A stretch of 64,000 nucleotides of DNA from a bacterium (GCA_004297985.1 SCRA01000080.1:1-64000), one strand, 5' to 3'; numbered from the stretch's first letter, positions 33,640-43,562 are shown. Program-made: numbers and translations. Notes: a model not told the origin generated them from the letters alone.

Positions 33640-36159
33640 ATGGCATCACATAAGATCGTCCCGGTAGCCGTCGAGCAGGAGATGCAGACGTCGTACCTCT
33701 CGTACGCGATGTCCGTCATCGTCTCGCGTGCGCTGCCGGATGTGCGCGATGGCCTCAAGCCCGTACAGCGGCGCATCCTCTATGCGATGCACGACATGGC
33801 GTACGGCCCGGAGAAGCAGCACCGCAAGAGCGCCGGCGTGGTCGGCGAGGTGCTGAAGAACTTCCACCCTCACGGCGACGCCTCGGTCTACGACGCCCTC
33901 GTGCGCATGGCGCAGGACTTCACGCTGCGTTATCCTCTGATCGACGGTCACGGGAACTTCGGTTCCGTCGACGGCGACTCGGCCGCGGCCATGCGCTACA
34001 CGGAGGTCCGTCTTGCGCGCATCGCCTCCGAGATGCTGGTGGACATCGACAAAGAGACCGTCGACTTCGTTCCTAACTACGACAACCAAGGAACGGAGCC
34101 CGCCGTCCTCCCCGCGCGCATTCCGCAGCTCCTGGTCAACGGCTCCTCCGGCATCGCCGTGGGCATGGCCACGAACATCCCGCCGCACAACTTGCGCGAG
34201 ATCTGCGCGGCGCTCAAGCTGCTGATCGCCAAGCCCAATGCCGACCACGACGAGGTGATCGATCTCGTCAAGGGGCCCGACTTCCCCACACGCGGTGCCG
34301 TCCTTGGACAGGAGGCGATCCGCAACGCGTACAGGACGGGGCGCGGCTCGGTCATCATGCGCGGCAAGGCCGAGATCGAGGAGGAGAAAGGCCACTACTC
34401 GATCGTCATCACCGAGATCCCCTTCCAAGTCACCAAGACGCGCGTCGTCGAGTCGATCGCGGAAGCCGTGACCGAGAAGCGCATCCAAGGCGTCTCGCGC
34501 CTCGACGACGAGTCGAACCGTAAGGGCATGCGCATCGTGCTCGAGCTGGCGCGCAATGCCACGCCGCAAGTCGTCCTCAACCAGCTCTACAAACACACGC
34601 CGCTGCAGAGCACTTTCGGCTTCAACATGCTGGCGCTGGTGCCGCACAAGGAAGGGAAGCTGGAACCGGGCGTGGCGGGGGCGTCCACGCCGCTGGAACC
34701 GCGCGTCCTCTCGCTCAAGGAGATGCTGCTCCACTACCTGGCGCACCGCGTCGACGTCGTCTATCGCCGCACCGTCTTCGACCTGCGCAAGGCGCGCGAG
34801 CGCGCGCACGTGCTCGAGGGCTACCGCATCGCTCTCGACAACATCGACGAGGTGATCAGGCTCGTCCGCGGCAGCGAGACCACGGAGGCTGCGCGCACGG
34901 GCCTGATGCAGCGCTTCGCGCTCTCGGAGATCCAGGCCAATGCCATCCTCGACATGCGCCTCCAGCGCCTGGTAGGGCTGGAGCGCGCGAAGATCGAGGA
35001 GGAGTACCGCGCGCTCCTCAAGCTCATCGACGAATTGGAGCTGATCCGCCACGGCGGCGCGGTCTTCGAGAACACGGCGCTGATGGCGGTGGTCAAGCGC
35101 GAAATCGACGAAGTCGAGAAGAAGTACGGTGACGGGCGCCGCACCCTCGTCCTCCCCGCCGAGGAGGAGATGGTGATGGAGGACCTGATCCCCGACACGG
35201 AAGTCGTGGTCACCAGCACCTCCGGCGGATACATCAAGCGCGTCTCGGTGGACACCTTCCGCTCGCAGAACCGCGGCGGACGCGGCGTCGCCGGGATCAA
35301 TATGAAGAAGGAAGACGTCGTCAAGCACCTGTTCGTCGCGACGACGCATCAGTACGTCCTCTTCTTTACGAACACGGGGCGCGTTTATCGTCTCAAGGCT
35401 TACGAAATCCCCGACTCCACGCGCACGGCGCGCGGCACCAACCTCGTCAACCTGTTGACGCTGGGGCCCGGCGAGGCGGTGACGGCGATCTTCCCCATCC
35501 GCGACTTCGAGGCCGACCAGTACTTGGTGATGGGGACCAAGCGCGGCGTGATCAAGAAGTCGAAGATCGGCGATTTTGCCAACGTGCGCCGCAACGGTCT
35601 GGTCGCCGTCAACCTCGACGAGGGCGACGAACTGTTGGCCGTAGACATCTCCGACGGCAAGAGCGATATCATCATGGCCACCCGCAAGGGCATGGCGGTT
35701 CACTTCAGCGAGACCGACGTGCGCTCGATGGGGCGCACGGCGCGCGGCGTCCGGGCGATCACGCTGGGGACGGGCGATACGGTGGCTGCAATGGACGTGG
35801 TCGAGGCCGATCGCCAAGAGGTGCTGCTCGTGACCTCGCAGGGCTACGGTAAGCGCACGCCGATCGACGAATATCGCCACACCAGCCGTGGCGGCAAGGG
35901 CGTCAAGGCCTTCGCGCGTGCGGAGAAACTGGGCGTGGTGGTCGATCAGATCCTGGTCAACGAGCACGACGAACTGATGCTCATCACCAACGAAGGCACG
36001 ACGATCCGCATGTTCGTCAACATGATCCGCAAGAGCGGGCGCACCTCACAGGGCGTCATCCTGCAGCGCCTTGGTAAGCACGAAGAGGTGATCGCTATCG
36101 CCAACCTCGAGCGCTTGGCCAAGGGCGTGCGCGACATCACGGGCGAGACCGCGGAGTAA
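33640..36159 (+). CDS. gyrA: DNA gyrase subunit A
   Basis: An 839-aa type II topoisomerase subunit that cuts and rejoins DNA during supercoiling. The catalytic Tyr is Tyr120 in AAMRYTE. The quinolone-resistance region is HPHGDASVYDALVRMAQ (76-92): the position equal to E. coli Ser83 is Ala81, while Asp85 equals Asp87. The C-terminal beta-pinwheel carries the GyrA box as QNRGGRG (about 542-548), supporting gyrase rather than topoisomerase IV. gyrB is not in the window. Confidence 0.96.
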   Translation: MASHKIVPVAVEQEMQTSYLSYAMSVIVSRALPDVRDGLKPVQRRILYAMHDMAYGPEKQHRKSAGVVGEVLKNFHPHGDASVYDALVRMAQDFTLRYPLIDGHGNFGSVDGDSAAAMRYTEVRLARIASEMLVDIDKETVDFVPNYDNQGTEPAVLPARIPQLLVNGSSGIAVGMATNIPPHNLREICAALKLLIAKPNADHDEVIDLVKGPDFPTRGAVLGQEAIRNAYRTGRGSVIMRGKAEIEEEKGHYSIVITEIPFQVTKTRVVESIAEAVTEKRIQGVSRLDDESNRKGMRIVLELARNATPQVVLNQLYKHTPLQSTFGFNMLALVPHKEGKLEPGVAGASTPLEPRVLSLKEMLLHYLAHRVDVVYRRTVFDLRKARERAHVLEGYRIALDNIDEVIRLVRGSETTEAARTGLMQRFALSEIQANAILDMRLQRLVGLERAKIEEEYRALLKLIDELELIRHGGAVFENTALMAVVKREIDEVEKKYGDGRRTLVLPAEEEMVMEDLIPDTEVVVTSTSGGYIKRVSVDTFRSQNRGGRGVAGINMKKEDVVKHLFVATTHQYVLFFTNTGRVYRLKAYEIPDSTRTARGTNLVNLLTLGPGEAVTAIFPIRDFEADQYLVMGTKRGVIKKSKIGDFANVRRNGLVAVNLDEGDELLAVDISDGKSDIIMATRKGMAVHFSETDVRSMGRTARGVRAITLGTGDTVAAMDVVEADRQEVLLVTSQGYGKRTPIDEYRHTSRGGKGVKAFARAEKLGVVVDQILVNEHDELMLITNEGTTIRMFVNMIRKSGRTSQGVILQRLGKHEEVIAIANLERLAKGVRDITGETAE

Positions 36160-36173
36160 CTCCCAAAGCAGAA

Positions 36174-36193
36174 GGGCGCGATCTCTCGCGCCC
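36174..36193 (+). terminator. hairpin after gyrA
   Basis: GGGCGCGA and TCGCGCCC form a perfect 8-bp stem with a TCTC loop, 15 bp after the gyrA stop. No U-run follows, so it may be a Rho-independent terminator of weak type or an RNA-stabilising hairpin. Confidence 0.5.
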
Positions 36194-36232
36194 AACGGCT
36201 TCAACGATTCTAGCCCAAGGGAGGAATCCTCC

Positions 36233-36331
36233 GTGGCCCTATTCTACTACGGCGCGTGCCGCCGCGGAAGTCCCTTCGTGAACTTTTGCATGGCGCGCGC
36301 GCTTGCTTGGCAGCAGGGAGGCCCCGTCTAG
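36233..36331 (+). CDS. candidate 32-codon leader ORF
   Basis: GTG at 36233 preceded by AAGGGAGG at good spacing, ending with TAG at 36329-36331, 22 bp before the sugar nucleotidyltransferase gene. The GGAGG is the 5' arm of a hairpin GGAGG-AAT-CCTCC (36220-36232), so the ribosome site would be masked when folded. The peptide has no recognisable similarity and could be chance. Confidence 0.25.
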   Translation: MALFYYGACRRGSPFVNFCMARALAWQQGGPV

Positions 36332-36353
36332 CTCACAGAACGCTGATCTCACG

Positions 36354-38855
36354 ATGAGAGCGGTGGTGATGGCCGGGGGTGAGGGCACCAGACTTCGTCC
36401 GCTCACCTCCACCAGACCCAAGCCTTTGACTCCCGTGGCCAACAAGCCGGTGATGCACCACATCGTCGACCTCTTGCGCACTCATGGGCTGAGGCGCATC
36501 ATCGCGACGATCCACTACTTGGCAGACGAGATCGAGAGCTACTTCGGCGACGGCGCGGAGTACGGCGTCGAGATGGTCTACGTGGTGGAGGATTCACCGC
36601 TAGGCACGGCCGGCGCCGTCAAGCTGGGCGAGGAGCAGCTCCGCGGAGAGCCATTCGTGGTGATCAGCGGCGACGCGCTCACCGATCTCGATCTCACCGC
36701 CGTCATCGAACAGCACAAGCGCTGGGGTTCGAAGGCGACGATCGTGCTCCAACGGGTGGAGAATCCGCTGGAGTTCGGCGTGGTCATCACGGATGAGTCG
36801 TCACGCATCACGCGCTTCCTCGAGAAGCCGACCTGGAGCGAAGTCTTCTCCGATACGATCAACACCGGCATCTACGTCCTGGAGCCGGAGGTGCTGGGCT
36901 ACATGGAGCCCGGCCGCGTCTACGACTTTTCCAAAGACATCTTTCCGCGCATGCTTGCGGAGGGCGTGCCGATGTACGGCTTCGTCACCTCCGACTACTG
37001 GACGGACATCGGGAACCTGCAGCAGTACCGCCAAGCCAACTATGACGCCTTGGCAGGTAAGGTACGCCTGCAGATTCCCGGCACGCAGATTCGCCCCGGT
37101 ATCTGGGTGGACGAGGGCAGCGAGATCAGCCCCGCCGCGCGTCTTCACGGTCCACTGGCTATCGGGCGCAACTGCGCCATCGCTGCCGGCGCCGTGATCG
37201 AGGAGTACACGGCTATCGGCGACGCGACGATCGTCGAGGAGGATGCCAGCGTTCACCGTGCGATCATCTGGGACGACGTCTACATCGGCAAGGGCGCGAA
37301 GCTGACGGCCTGCACCATCTGCGATCGCAACATCATCAAGGAGAACGCCAGCGTCCAAGAAGGTGCGGTGATCGGGCGCGGCTGCTCGATCAATGCCGGC
37401 GCCACCATCGCTCCGCAGGTGAAGATCTGGCCCGATAAGGCGGTGGCCGCCGGTGCGATGGTCTCGATGTCGCTGATTTGGGGCATCAAGTGGCCCGGCT
37501 CGCTCTTCGGCGGTGACGGCGTGCGGGGTCTGGCCAACATCGAGATCACGCCCGAGTTCGCCATCAAGTTGGGGCAGGCGTTCGGCACGTTTCTCAAGCC
37601 GGGCCAGACGGTGATGACCAGCCGCGACACGCACCATGCCTCGCGCCTGGTCAACCGCTGCATCATCTCGGGGCTGCTCGCCGTCGGCGTGAACGTCGCC
37701 GATCTGCGTTCCTACCCCATTCCGCTCTCCCGTTACGCGGTGCGGCAGTCGGGCGACGGCGGCGTCCATGTGCGTGTCTCGCCGGACGACCCTAACTCGT
37801 TCCTGATCGAGTTCTTCGCGCCCAGCGGCATCAACGTCGACAAGAATGTGGAGCGGAAGATCGAGAACCTCTTCTTTCGCGAGGACTTCCGCCGCACGTC
37901 GATGGACGACGTGGGCCTGCTCGACTTCCCGGGGCGCGCGCTCGAGCGCTACGCCAGCGGCTTCACGCAGAGCTTAGCCTCGACGGCGCTCCCAGAGGCG
38001 GGCCTCAGAGTGGTGGTCGACTTCGCCTACGGCAGCTCGGCGGCTATTCTTCCGCGCCTGCTGGGGCAGCTAGGCATCGAGATGGTCTCGCTCAACGCGT
38101 ACTTCGACGATACGAAGGTCCGCACGTTCGTCGATGAGCGCCCGCGCTACATCCAACAGCTCGCGACCATCGTGCGCACGCTCGAGGCCAATGCCGGCAT
38201 CCTGGTGGACCCGGGCGGAGAGAAGTTGATCGTCGTCGACGACCGCGGCCGCGCCATCCGCGCCAACGAGCTATTGGCGCTCGCCGTACTGCTGGTCGTG
38301 CGCGCCAAGCGCGGTGCGCGCGTGGCCGTACCCGTGACGGCGCCCTCCGTCATCGAGCGTATCGCGCGCGAACACGGCGCCACGGTCGTCCGTACCAAGA
38401 GCGACCGGCGCACGATGATGGAGCTTGCGCAGGCGGAGGGCGGCGGGCTCGACTTCGTGGGCGGAGCCCGCGAGGGCGTGATCTTTCCCGAATTCCAGCC
38501 CGGCTTCGATGCGATCTTCGGCACCGCCAAGCTGATGGAGCTCTTGGCGCGCGAGCAGCGCTCCATCTCACAGCTCCTGGAGGCCGTGCCGGCGTTCCAC
38601 ATGTCGCGGGTGGTGGTGCCTTGCCCCTGGGAGCGCAAGGGGCGGGTCATGCGCACCCTTATCGCGGACCATCCCTCGGGTCAGGTGGAGCTTCTGGACG
38701 GCGTCCGCGTGACGGTGGACGGGGGCTGGGTGCTGATGCTCCCGGACCCCTCGGATCCGCAGTTCAATGTCTTTGCGGAGGCGGGGAGCGAGGGTGAGGC
38801 CCAGGTTCTGGCCGACCGCTTTGCCGCCCGGATCAGCGAGCTAGCAGCAAGCTAA
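36354..38855 (+). CDS. mannose-1-phosphate guanylyltransferase / phosphomannomutase-like fusion
   Basis: An 834-aa protein of three parts. Residues 1 to about 235 form a nucleotidyltransferase (MAGGEGTRLRPLTSTRPKPLTPVANKP; VVISGDALTDLDL). Residues about 245-375 form hexapeptide left-handed beta-helix repeats. The rest resembles a phosphoglucomutase/phosphomannomutase fold, but the usual TASHNP phosphoserine loop is replaced by TSRDTHHASR. Comparable fusions are annotated as GDP-mannose or glucose-1-phosphate nucleotidyltransferases in cyanobacteria and actinobacteria. It likely makes NDP-sugars for surface glycans; whether the mutase part is active is doubtful. Confidence 0.85.
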   Translation: MRAVVMAGGEGTRLRPLTSTRPKPLTPVANKPVMHHIVDLLRTHGLRRIIATIHYLADEIESYFGDGAEYGVEMVYVVEDSPLGTAGAVKLGEEQLRGEPFVVISGDALTDLDLTAVIEQHKRWGSKATIVLQRVENPLEFGVVITDESSRITRFLEKPTWSEVFSDTINTGIYVLEPEVLGYMEPGRVYDFSKDIFPRMLAEGVPMYGFVTSDYWTDIGNLQQYRQANYDALAGKVRLQIPGTQIRPGIWVDEGSEISPAARLHGPLAIGRNCAIAAGAVIEEYTAIGDATIVEEDASVHRAIIWDDVYIGKGAKLTACTICDRNIIKENASVQEGAVIGRGCSINAGATIAPQVKIWPDKAVAAGAMVSMSLIWGIKWPGSLFGGDGVRGLANIEITPEFAIKLGQAFGTFLKPGQTVMTSRDTHHASRLVNRCIISGLLAVGVNVADLRSYPIPLSRYAVRQSGDGGVHVRVSPDDPNSFLIEFFAPSGINVDKNVERKIENLFFREDFRRTSMDDVGLLDFPGRALERYASGFTQSLASTALPEAGLRVVVDFAYGSSAAILPRLLGQLGIEMVSLNAYFDDTKVRTFVDERPRYIQQLATIVRTLEANAGILVDPGGEKLIVVDDRGRAIRANELLALAVLLVVRAKRGARVAVPVTAPSVIERIAREHGATVVRTKSDRRTMMELAQAEGGGLDFVGGAREGVIFPEFQPGFDAIFGTAKLMELLAREQRSISQLLEAVPAFHMSRVVVPCPWERKGRVMRTLIADHPSGQVELLDGVRVTVDGGWVLMLPDPSDPQFNVFAEAGSEGEAQVLADRFAARISELAAS

Positions 38856-38873
38856 CCTCCAAGCTAGGGATGC

Positions 38874-38900
38874 AACCGCGGTACCGGGTACCAGGGTTGT
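38874..38900 (+). terminator. hairpin between the NDP-sugar gene and trxA
   Basis: Outer arms CAACC/GGTTG (38874-38878, 38896-38900) and inner arms GGTAC/GTACC (38881-38885, 38889-38893) fold around a CGG loop with a 2x2 internal loop. No U-run follows. It could end the upstream transcript or be part of the trxA leader. Confidence 0.4.
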
Positions 38901-38962
38901 GAGCCCCGGCGCGCCTGCGTGCCCAAGCAACCGAAATTTCTAGAGTAAGGACGGAACGAGAA

Positions 38963-39295
38963 ATGAGCGCACTACCCGACGTCGGCACCGCGACTTTCAA
39001 GCAGGAGGTGCTGGAGTCGAGCCAGCCGGTGCTGGTGGATTTCTGGGCCCCGTGGTGTGGGCCATGTAAGATGTTGTCTCCGATCGTCGAGAAGGTGGCC
39101 GGACACTACGCCGGACGCGTCAAAATGCTCAAGCTGAACACCGACGAGAACCCCAGCCTCGCCGGTGAGTACCAGGTCAGCGGCATACCTTCGTTGATCC
39201 TCTACAAGAACGGTGTAGTCGTCGACCGCGTCGTGGGCTACGTCCCCGAGAACGCGATCACTTCGATGATCGATAAACACCTCACCGCCGCGTAG
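38963..39295 (+). CDS. trxA: thioredoxin
   Basis: A 110-aa thioredoxin with the WCGPC active site (Cys32, Cys35), the conserved DFWAPWCGPC context, the cis-Pro in SGIPSLILYKNG, and no signal peptide. It reduces cytoplasmic disulfides at the expense of thioredoxin reductase. It lies 17 bp before selA on the same strand; thioredoxin can also reduce selenium compounds, so co-expression would make sense (inference). Confidence 0.95.
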   Translation: MSALPDVGTATFKQEVLESSQPVLVDFWAPWCGPCKMLSPIVEKVAGHYAGRVKMLKLNTDENPSLAGEYQVSGIPSLILYKNGVVVDRVVGYVPENAITSMIDKHLTAA

Positions 39296-39312
39296 GGACC
39301 GCTGCCGCTCTC

Positions 39313-40689
39313 GTGTCGTCGACCATGCGTGGCCTACCAGCCGTGCATCGCCTACTCGGTGAACCCGCCGTCGCCGCCTATGGAGCTCTCCTAGGCGGCG
39401 TCGCCCTCACGCGTCTGGCGCGCGAGGTGCTCGACGCCGAGCGCGCGCGCATCCGCGACGAGGGCGGAGCGCCCGCACCGCATGCAGAGCTGGTCGCCCG
39501 CTTGCTCACGCGCTTAGCCGACGAGGAGAGCGCTGGACTCGTGGCCGTGGTCAACGCGGCAGGCGTGCTCGTTCACACGAACCTCGGGCGTGCTCCGTTA
39601 GCGGCGGAGGCACTCGAAGAGATCACACGCATCGGCGCCGGTTACTCCAACGTGGAGTTCGACTTGCGTGAAGGCGTGCGCGGCTCACGCTACGAGCGCG
39701 TCAACGCGCTGCTGCGTGAGATCACGGGCGCCGAGGACGCCGTGGTGGTGAACAACAACGCCGCCGCCGTGCTCTTGGTGCTCGACACCTTCGCCAAGGG
39801 GCGCGAGGTGGTAGTGGCCCGCTCACAGTTGGTGGAGATCGGCGGCGGCTTTCGCATCCCCGACGTCCTGCGCAAGAGCGGCTGCGCGCTCGTGGAGGTC
39901 GGTGCCACCAACAAGACCTACCTCGCGGACTACGCCCGCGCGCTGACGCCGGAGACGGCGCTGCTGTTGCGCTGCCACACCTCCAACTACCGCATCGAAG
40001 GCTTTACGCATGAGGTCGGGGCAGGTGAGTTGTCCGCGCTAGGGTGTCGCGTCGGCATTCCCGTGGTTGAGGACCTCGGCAGCGGGACGCTGGTTGACCT
40101 CACGCGTTACGGGTTGCCGGGCGAGCCCACGGTGCAGCAGGTGGTCGAGGCCGGCGTCGATCTCGTGACGTTCAGCGGTGACAAACTGCTGGGTGGGCCG
40201 CAGGCGGGCATCGTGGTGGGGCGGCGTGCGCTGGTTTCGCGGTTGCGCGCCAACCCGCTGCTGCGCGCGCTACGCGTCGACAAACTGACGCTGGCGGCGC
40301 TCGCGGCGACGCTGCGCCTCTACGCTCAGCCGGATGCCCTGGAGCGCATCCCTCTCTACCACCTTCTTGCGCGCCCCGTCGAGCGTATCGAAGCCCTGCT
40401 CGAGAGCGTGCGCGCGCGCCTAGCGGGGCGCATCGCCGCCGATCTACGCGTGGAGGAGTCGTTGGCGTTCGTTGGCGGCGGCTCGCTTCCCACCACAACG
40501 ATCCGCTCGCGCGCCCTGGCGGTCCACCCGCACCACGGAGACGCCGAGACGCTGGCGCTTCGCTTGCGCGAGAATCGGCCGGCGATCGTGGGGCGTCTGG
40601 AAGGGAACGAAGTGCTGCTCGACGGGCGCGCGCTGCGCGACGATGACGTCGAGGCTGTCCACGACGCGCTCGCACGCATCCTCGGCTAG
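39313..40689 (+). CDS. selA: L-seryl-tRNA(Sec) selenium transferase
   Basis: A 458-aa PLP enzyme that converts Ser-tRNA-Sec to Sec-tRNA-Sec with selenophosphate. The PLP lysine is Lys291 in VTFSGDKLLGGPQAG, equal to Lys295 of E. coli. Other family blocks are VVNAAGVLVHTNLGRAPL, YSNVEFDLREG, and RCHTSNYRIEGF. The start is GTG at 39313; ATG at 39325 is an alternative. selB follows after 17 bp, the usual selAB order. A tRNA-Sec gene (50956) and a probable selenoprotein (44828) lie in the same window. Confidence 0.97.
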   Translation: MSSTMRGLPAVHRLLGEPAVAAYGALLGGVALTRLAREVLDAERARIRDEGGAPAPHAELVARLLTRLADEESAGLVAVVNAAGVLVHTNLGRAPLAAEALEEITRIGAGYSNVEFDLREGVRGSRYERVNALLREITGAEDAVVVNNNAAAVLLVLDTFAKGREVVVARSQLVEIGGGFRIPDVLRKSGCALVEVGATNKTYLADYARALTPETALLLRCHTSNYRIEGFTHEVGAGELSALGCRVGIPVVEDLGSGTLVDLTRYGLPGEPTVQQVVEAGVDLVTFSGDKLLGGPQAGIVVGRRALVSRLRANPLLRALRVDKLTLAALAATLRLYAQPDALERIPLYHLLARPVERIEALLESVRARLAGRIAADLRVEESLAFVGGGSLPTTTIRSRALAVHPHHGDAETLALRLRENRPAIVGRLEGNEVLLDGRALRDDDVEAVHDALARILG

Positions 40690-40706
40690 GAGCCTCTCGG
40701 CAAGCA

Positions 40707-42572
40707 ATGCACATCATCGGAACGGCCGGTCACGTCGACCACGGGAAGTCGTCGCTGGTACTCGCACTGACTGGAACCAATCCCGACCGCTGGCTCGAGG
40801 AGCAGGTGCGCGGGATGACGCTCGATCTGGGCTTCGCGCGCCTGGACCTCGGCGACGGCGTGGAGGCAGGGATCGTCGACGTTCCCGGTCACGAGCGCTT
40901 CCTCCACAACATGCTGGCGGGCGCCGCGGGGATGGAGTTGCTGCTGCTGGTCGTGGCGGCGAACGAAGGGCCACGTCCGCAGACGCGCGAGCACTTGGCG
41001 ATCGTAAGTTATCTCAACGTGCGCCGCGCGCTGATCGTGCTCACCAAGGCCGATCTCGTCGGTGACGAGGAGTTGGCGCTGGCTGAGGAGGCTGTGCGCG
41101 AGGCGGCGCAGGGAACGGTGGCCGAGCACGCGCGCGCCGTCGCTACCTCCAGCGTCAGCGGCCGCGGCCTCGACGAATTGCGCGCGGCCATCCGCGAGGA
41201 GCTGCTGGCGCTCCCGCCCCGGCCGCTCGACGCGCCTGCCTACCTGCCCATCGATCGCTCCTTCGCGTTGCAGGGGCACGGCACGATCGTTACCGGCACG
41301 CTGATGCAAGGGCGCATGCGCGTCGGCGAGGAGCTGATGCTCCAGCCGGGCGAGCGGCGCGTGCGCGTACGCGGTCTGCACGTCTTCAACCGCGCTTTCG
41401 AGGACGTGAGCGCGGGCTCGCGCGTCGCCGTCAACCTCCCGGGCATCGATTATCGAGAGATCCGCCGCGGCATGACGCTGGGAGCTCCGGAGCTTGCGCC
41501 GCGCGATACGCTGACCGTGTGCTTTCGCCCGCCGCAAGAAGCGCTCTCGATGCTGCGCCGGCGCACGAAAGTGCGGGCTCATCTCGGGTCGGCGGAGATT
41601 CTCGGCACGCTCGTCTTCGAGCACGTGCCCGAACGCGCGGAGGAGGTGGAGGCCACGCTCCATCTGCGCGAACCGGCGCTGGCCTTTCCCGGCTCCACGT
41701 TCGTCGTGCGCCGGATGTCACCAAAGGATCTGCTGGGCGGGGGAACGGTGGCCGGCGTCGGCGTGCGCATTCAAGGCGCTGAGGAAGGTGAGGAGTCGCC
41801 CGAGGCGGCGGCGCTTGCCGATGCGCTCGCCGCCTCCGGTCGCGCCCCCCTCTCATTGAACGAGCTGGCCGCGCGCGCGAACGTGCGCGCCGAGCGTGCT
41901 GCGCGGGAGATTGCTGCGCTGGTCGAGGATGGGCGCGTCCTGGAGCTGGCCAAGCCCCTTGCCTATCTCGACGGGGTTGTCGGAACGCGTCTGCTGGCAG
42001 CGGCAAGCGAGACGCTCGCCGCGCGCCACGAGCGCGCGCCATGGGCGCTTGGGCTGCAGGTGCCGGCGCTAGCCCGCGCGATGGCTGTCGAGGAACCGCT
42101 CGGCGTGCGGCTCTTGGCTGTCTTCGCCCACGCAGGAAGCCTGGCGCAGCGTGGGGTCTGGTGGTCCCTGCCGTCGTTCACGCCGCAGTTGAGTAAGGAG
42201 CAGCAGCGATTCTTCGGTGGGGTGCTGGCGGTCGCTCCGCAGACGCCGCTCGTCCCAGTTGCGCTCGCGCTCGTGCTCGAGCGCATCGCGGCTTCAAAGG
42301 TCGAGGGCCTTGCCGATGCGCTGGAGACGCTGTTCGTGGGCGGCGCGCTGGTGAAGGTCAGCGATGAGGTCTATCGCCGCTCACAGATCCAGCAGATTCG
42401 TGCGCATCTCGAGGAGATGCTGCGTGCCAAGGGCGAGTTGACGATGGCCGAGTTTCGGAACATCGTCGGGACCTCACGGAAGTACTGCGTTCCCCTGCTC
42501 GAGTGGTTCGATGCCACGGGCGTAACGGTGCGCGCCGGCGACGTGCGCCGGCTACGCCAGGCTGTTCGCTGA
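40707..42572 (+). CDS. selB: selenocysteine-specific elongation factor
   Basis: A 621-aa GTPase that carries Sec-tRNA-Sec to UGA codons and binds the SECIS hairpin. The G1 motif is [10 protein letters not shown] (8-17), G3 is DVPGHERF and G4 is TKAD. The EF-Tu-like domains fill about 1-350, and the C-terminal 250 residues form the winged-helix repeats that hold the mRNA hairpin (LSKEQQRFF and [23 protein letters not shown]). It overlaps the convergent ABC ATPase gene by 21 bp. Confidence 0.97.
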   Translation: MHIIGTAGHVDHGKSSLVLALTGTNPDRWLEEQVRGMTLDLGFARLDLGDGVEAGIVDVPGHERFLHNMLAGAAGMELLLLVVAANEGPRPQTREHLAIVSYLNVRRALIVLTKADLVGDEELALAEEAVREAAQGTVAEHARAVATSSVSGRGLDELRAAIREELLALPPRPLDAPAYLPIDRSFALQGHGTIVTGTLMQGRMRVGEELMLQPGERRVRVRGLHVFNRAFEDVSAGSRVAVNLPGIDYREIRRGMTLGAPELAPRDTLTVCFRPPQEALSMLRRRTKVRAHLGSAEILGTLVFEHVPERAEEVEATLHLREPALAFPGSTFVVRRMSPKDLLGGGTVAGVGVRIQGAEEGEESPEAAALADALAASGRAPLSLNELAARANVRAERAAREIAALVEDGRVLELAKPLAYLDGVVGTRLLAAASETLAARHERAPWALGLQVPALARAMAVEEPLGVRLLAVFAHAGSLAQRGVWWSLPSFTPQLSKEQQRFFGGVLAVAPQTPLVPVALALVLERIAASKVEGLADALETLFVGGALVKVSDEVYRRSQIQQIRAHLEEMLRAKGELTMAEFRNIVGTSRKYCVPLLEWFDATGVTVRAGDVRRLRQAVR

Positions 42573-43562
42573 GAGGCTGCGCACGTCGTTGTCATACACC
42601 ACGGCATAGACCGTCTCGTCGAGCGTGAACGGCTCGCTCTGCCACGACTCGAGCGGAAGCTCCACAGCGATCGCGATCTCCCCTTCCAAGCGCAGGCGTA
42701 CGATGCCGCCGCTGCGCGCGATGTCGACGAGGTGCAGGCGCCAGGCGCAGCGCTGGTTGACGGGCTCGCGCGAGAGGCGTACCCGCCAGGGATCGAAGGC
42801 GATCCGCTGCGTGACCGTGCCGTCCGCGGCGGGGAGATCGACGAGGTTGACCCCCACGAACTCGGCCACGAAGCGTGTGGCTGGGTAGGCCGCCAGCTCC
42901 TCGGCCGTGCCGCACTGCACGATGCGTCCCGCGTCCATCACCGCGATGCGGTCGCCTAAGAAGCGCGCGTCATCGATGTCGTGGCTGACCACGATGGTAG
43001 GGATGGTGAGCGAGCGGAGGATACGCCCCAGCTCGCTGCGGACGTAAGCGCGGCTCTGTACGTCGAGCGCCGAGAGCGGCTCGTCCAAGAGCAGGGCGCG
43101 CGGCTCGGTGACCAGCGCCCGTGCCAGCGCCACGCGTTGCCGCTCGCCGCCGGAGAGCGTGCGCGTCGGCATGTCGCGAAGGTGGGAGATGCCGAGACGT
43201 GCGAGCATCGCCTCCACGCGTTGTGCGCGCTGTACTGAGGAGAGCGCGAAGAGGCCGTAGCCGACGTTGGCAGCCACGTCGAGGTGCGGAAAGAGCGCGT
43301 AATTCTGGAAGAGATAGCCGATGCCGCGCTGTTCTGGGGGAACGGAGTACTGCGCCGCATGATCGTGGAGCGTACGTCCTTCGAGTGAGATCCTTCCACC
43401 GTCGAGCGGAATCAAGCCCGTCAGGGCGTTGAGCGTCGTCGTCTTGCCGCAGCCCGAGCGCCCCGCGAGCACCAGTACTTCGCAGCCCATGTCGAGCGCC
43501 ACGTCGATGTCGAAGTCCGGGAGCTGACGGCGGATACGCAGGGAGAGTACGGCGTCGGTCAA
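42552..43562 (-). CDS. ABC transporter ATP-binding protein, ModC-like
   Basis: A 336-aa import ATPase. The Walker A motif is GRSGCGKTT (about 33-41), the signature LSGGERQRVAL and the Walker B LLLDEPLSALD. A C-terminal TOBE-like segment of about 100 residues suggests molybdate, sulfate or iron import, with ModC the closest style. No permease or binding protein is adjacent, so the substrate is inferred. The start is TTG at 43562, overlapping the RNase D stop (TTGA). Molybdate would fit a selenoprotein formate dehydrogenase, but none is seen here. Confidence 0.82.
   Translation of the reverse strand: MTDAVLSLRIRRQLPDFDIDVALDMGCEVLVLAGRSGCGKTTTLNALTGLIPLDGGRISLEGRTLHDHAAQYSVPPEQRGIGYLFQNYALFPHLDVAANVGYGLFALSSVQRAQRVEAMLARLGISHLRDMPTRTLSGGERQRVALARALVTEPRALLLDEPLSALDVQSRAYVRSELGRILRSLTIPTIVVSHDIDDARFLGDRIAVMDAGRIVQCGTAEELAAYPATRFVAEFVGVNLVDLPAADGTVTQRIAFDPWRVRLSREPVNQRCAWRLHLVDIARSGGIVRLRLEGEIAIAVELPLESWQSEPFTLDETVYAVVYDNDVRSLSANSLA

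Noticed and set aside
33646-35967. 773-residue open frame on the minus strand inside gyrA
   Set aside because: Antisense shadow of a GC-rich gene; its product is His/Arg/Val-rich with no motif.
38963-39295. Thioredoxin as a second selenoprotein
   Set aside because: Its active site has both Cys codons (WCGPC). By eye I found no other gene in the window with TGA at a redox Cys.
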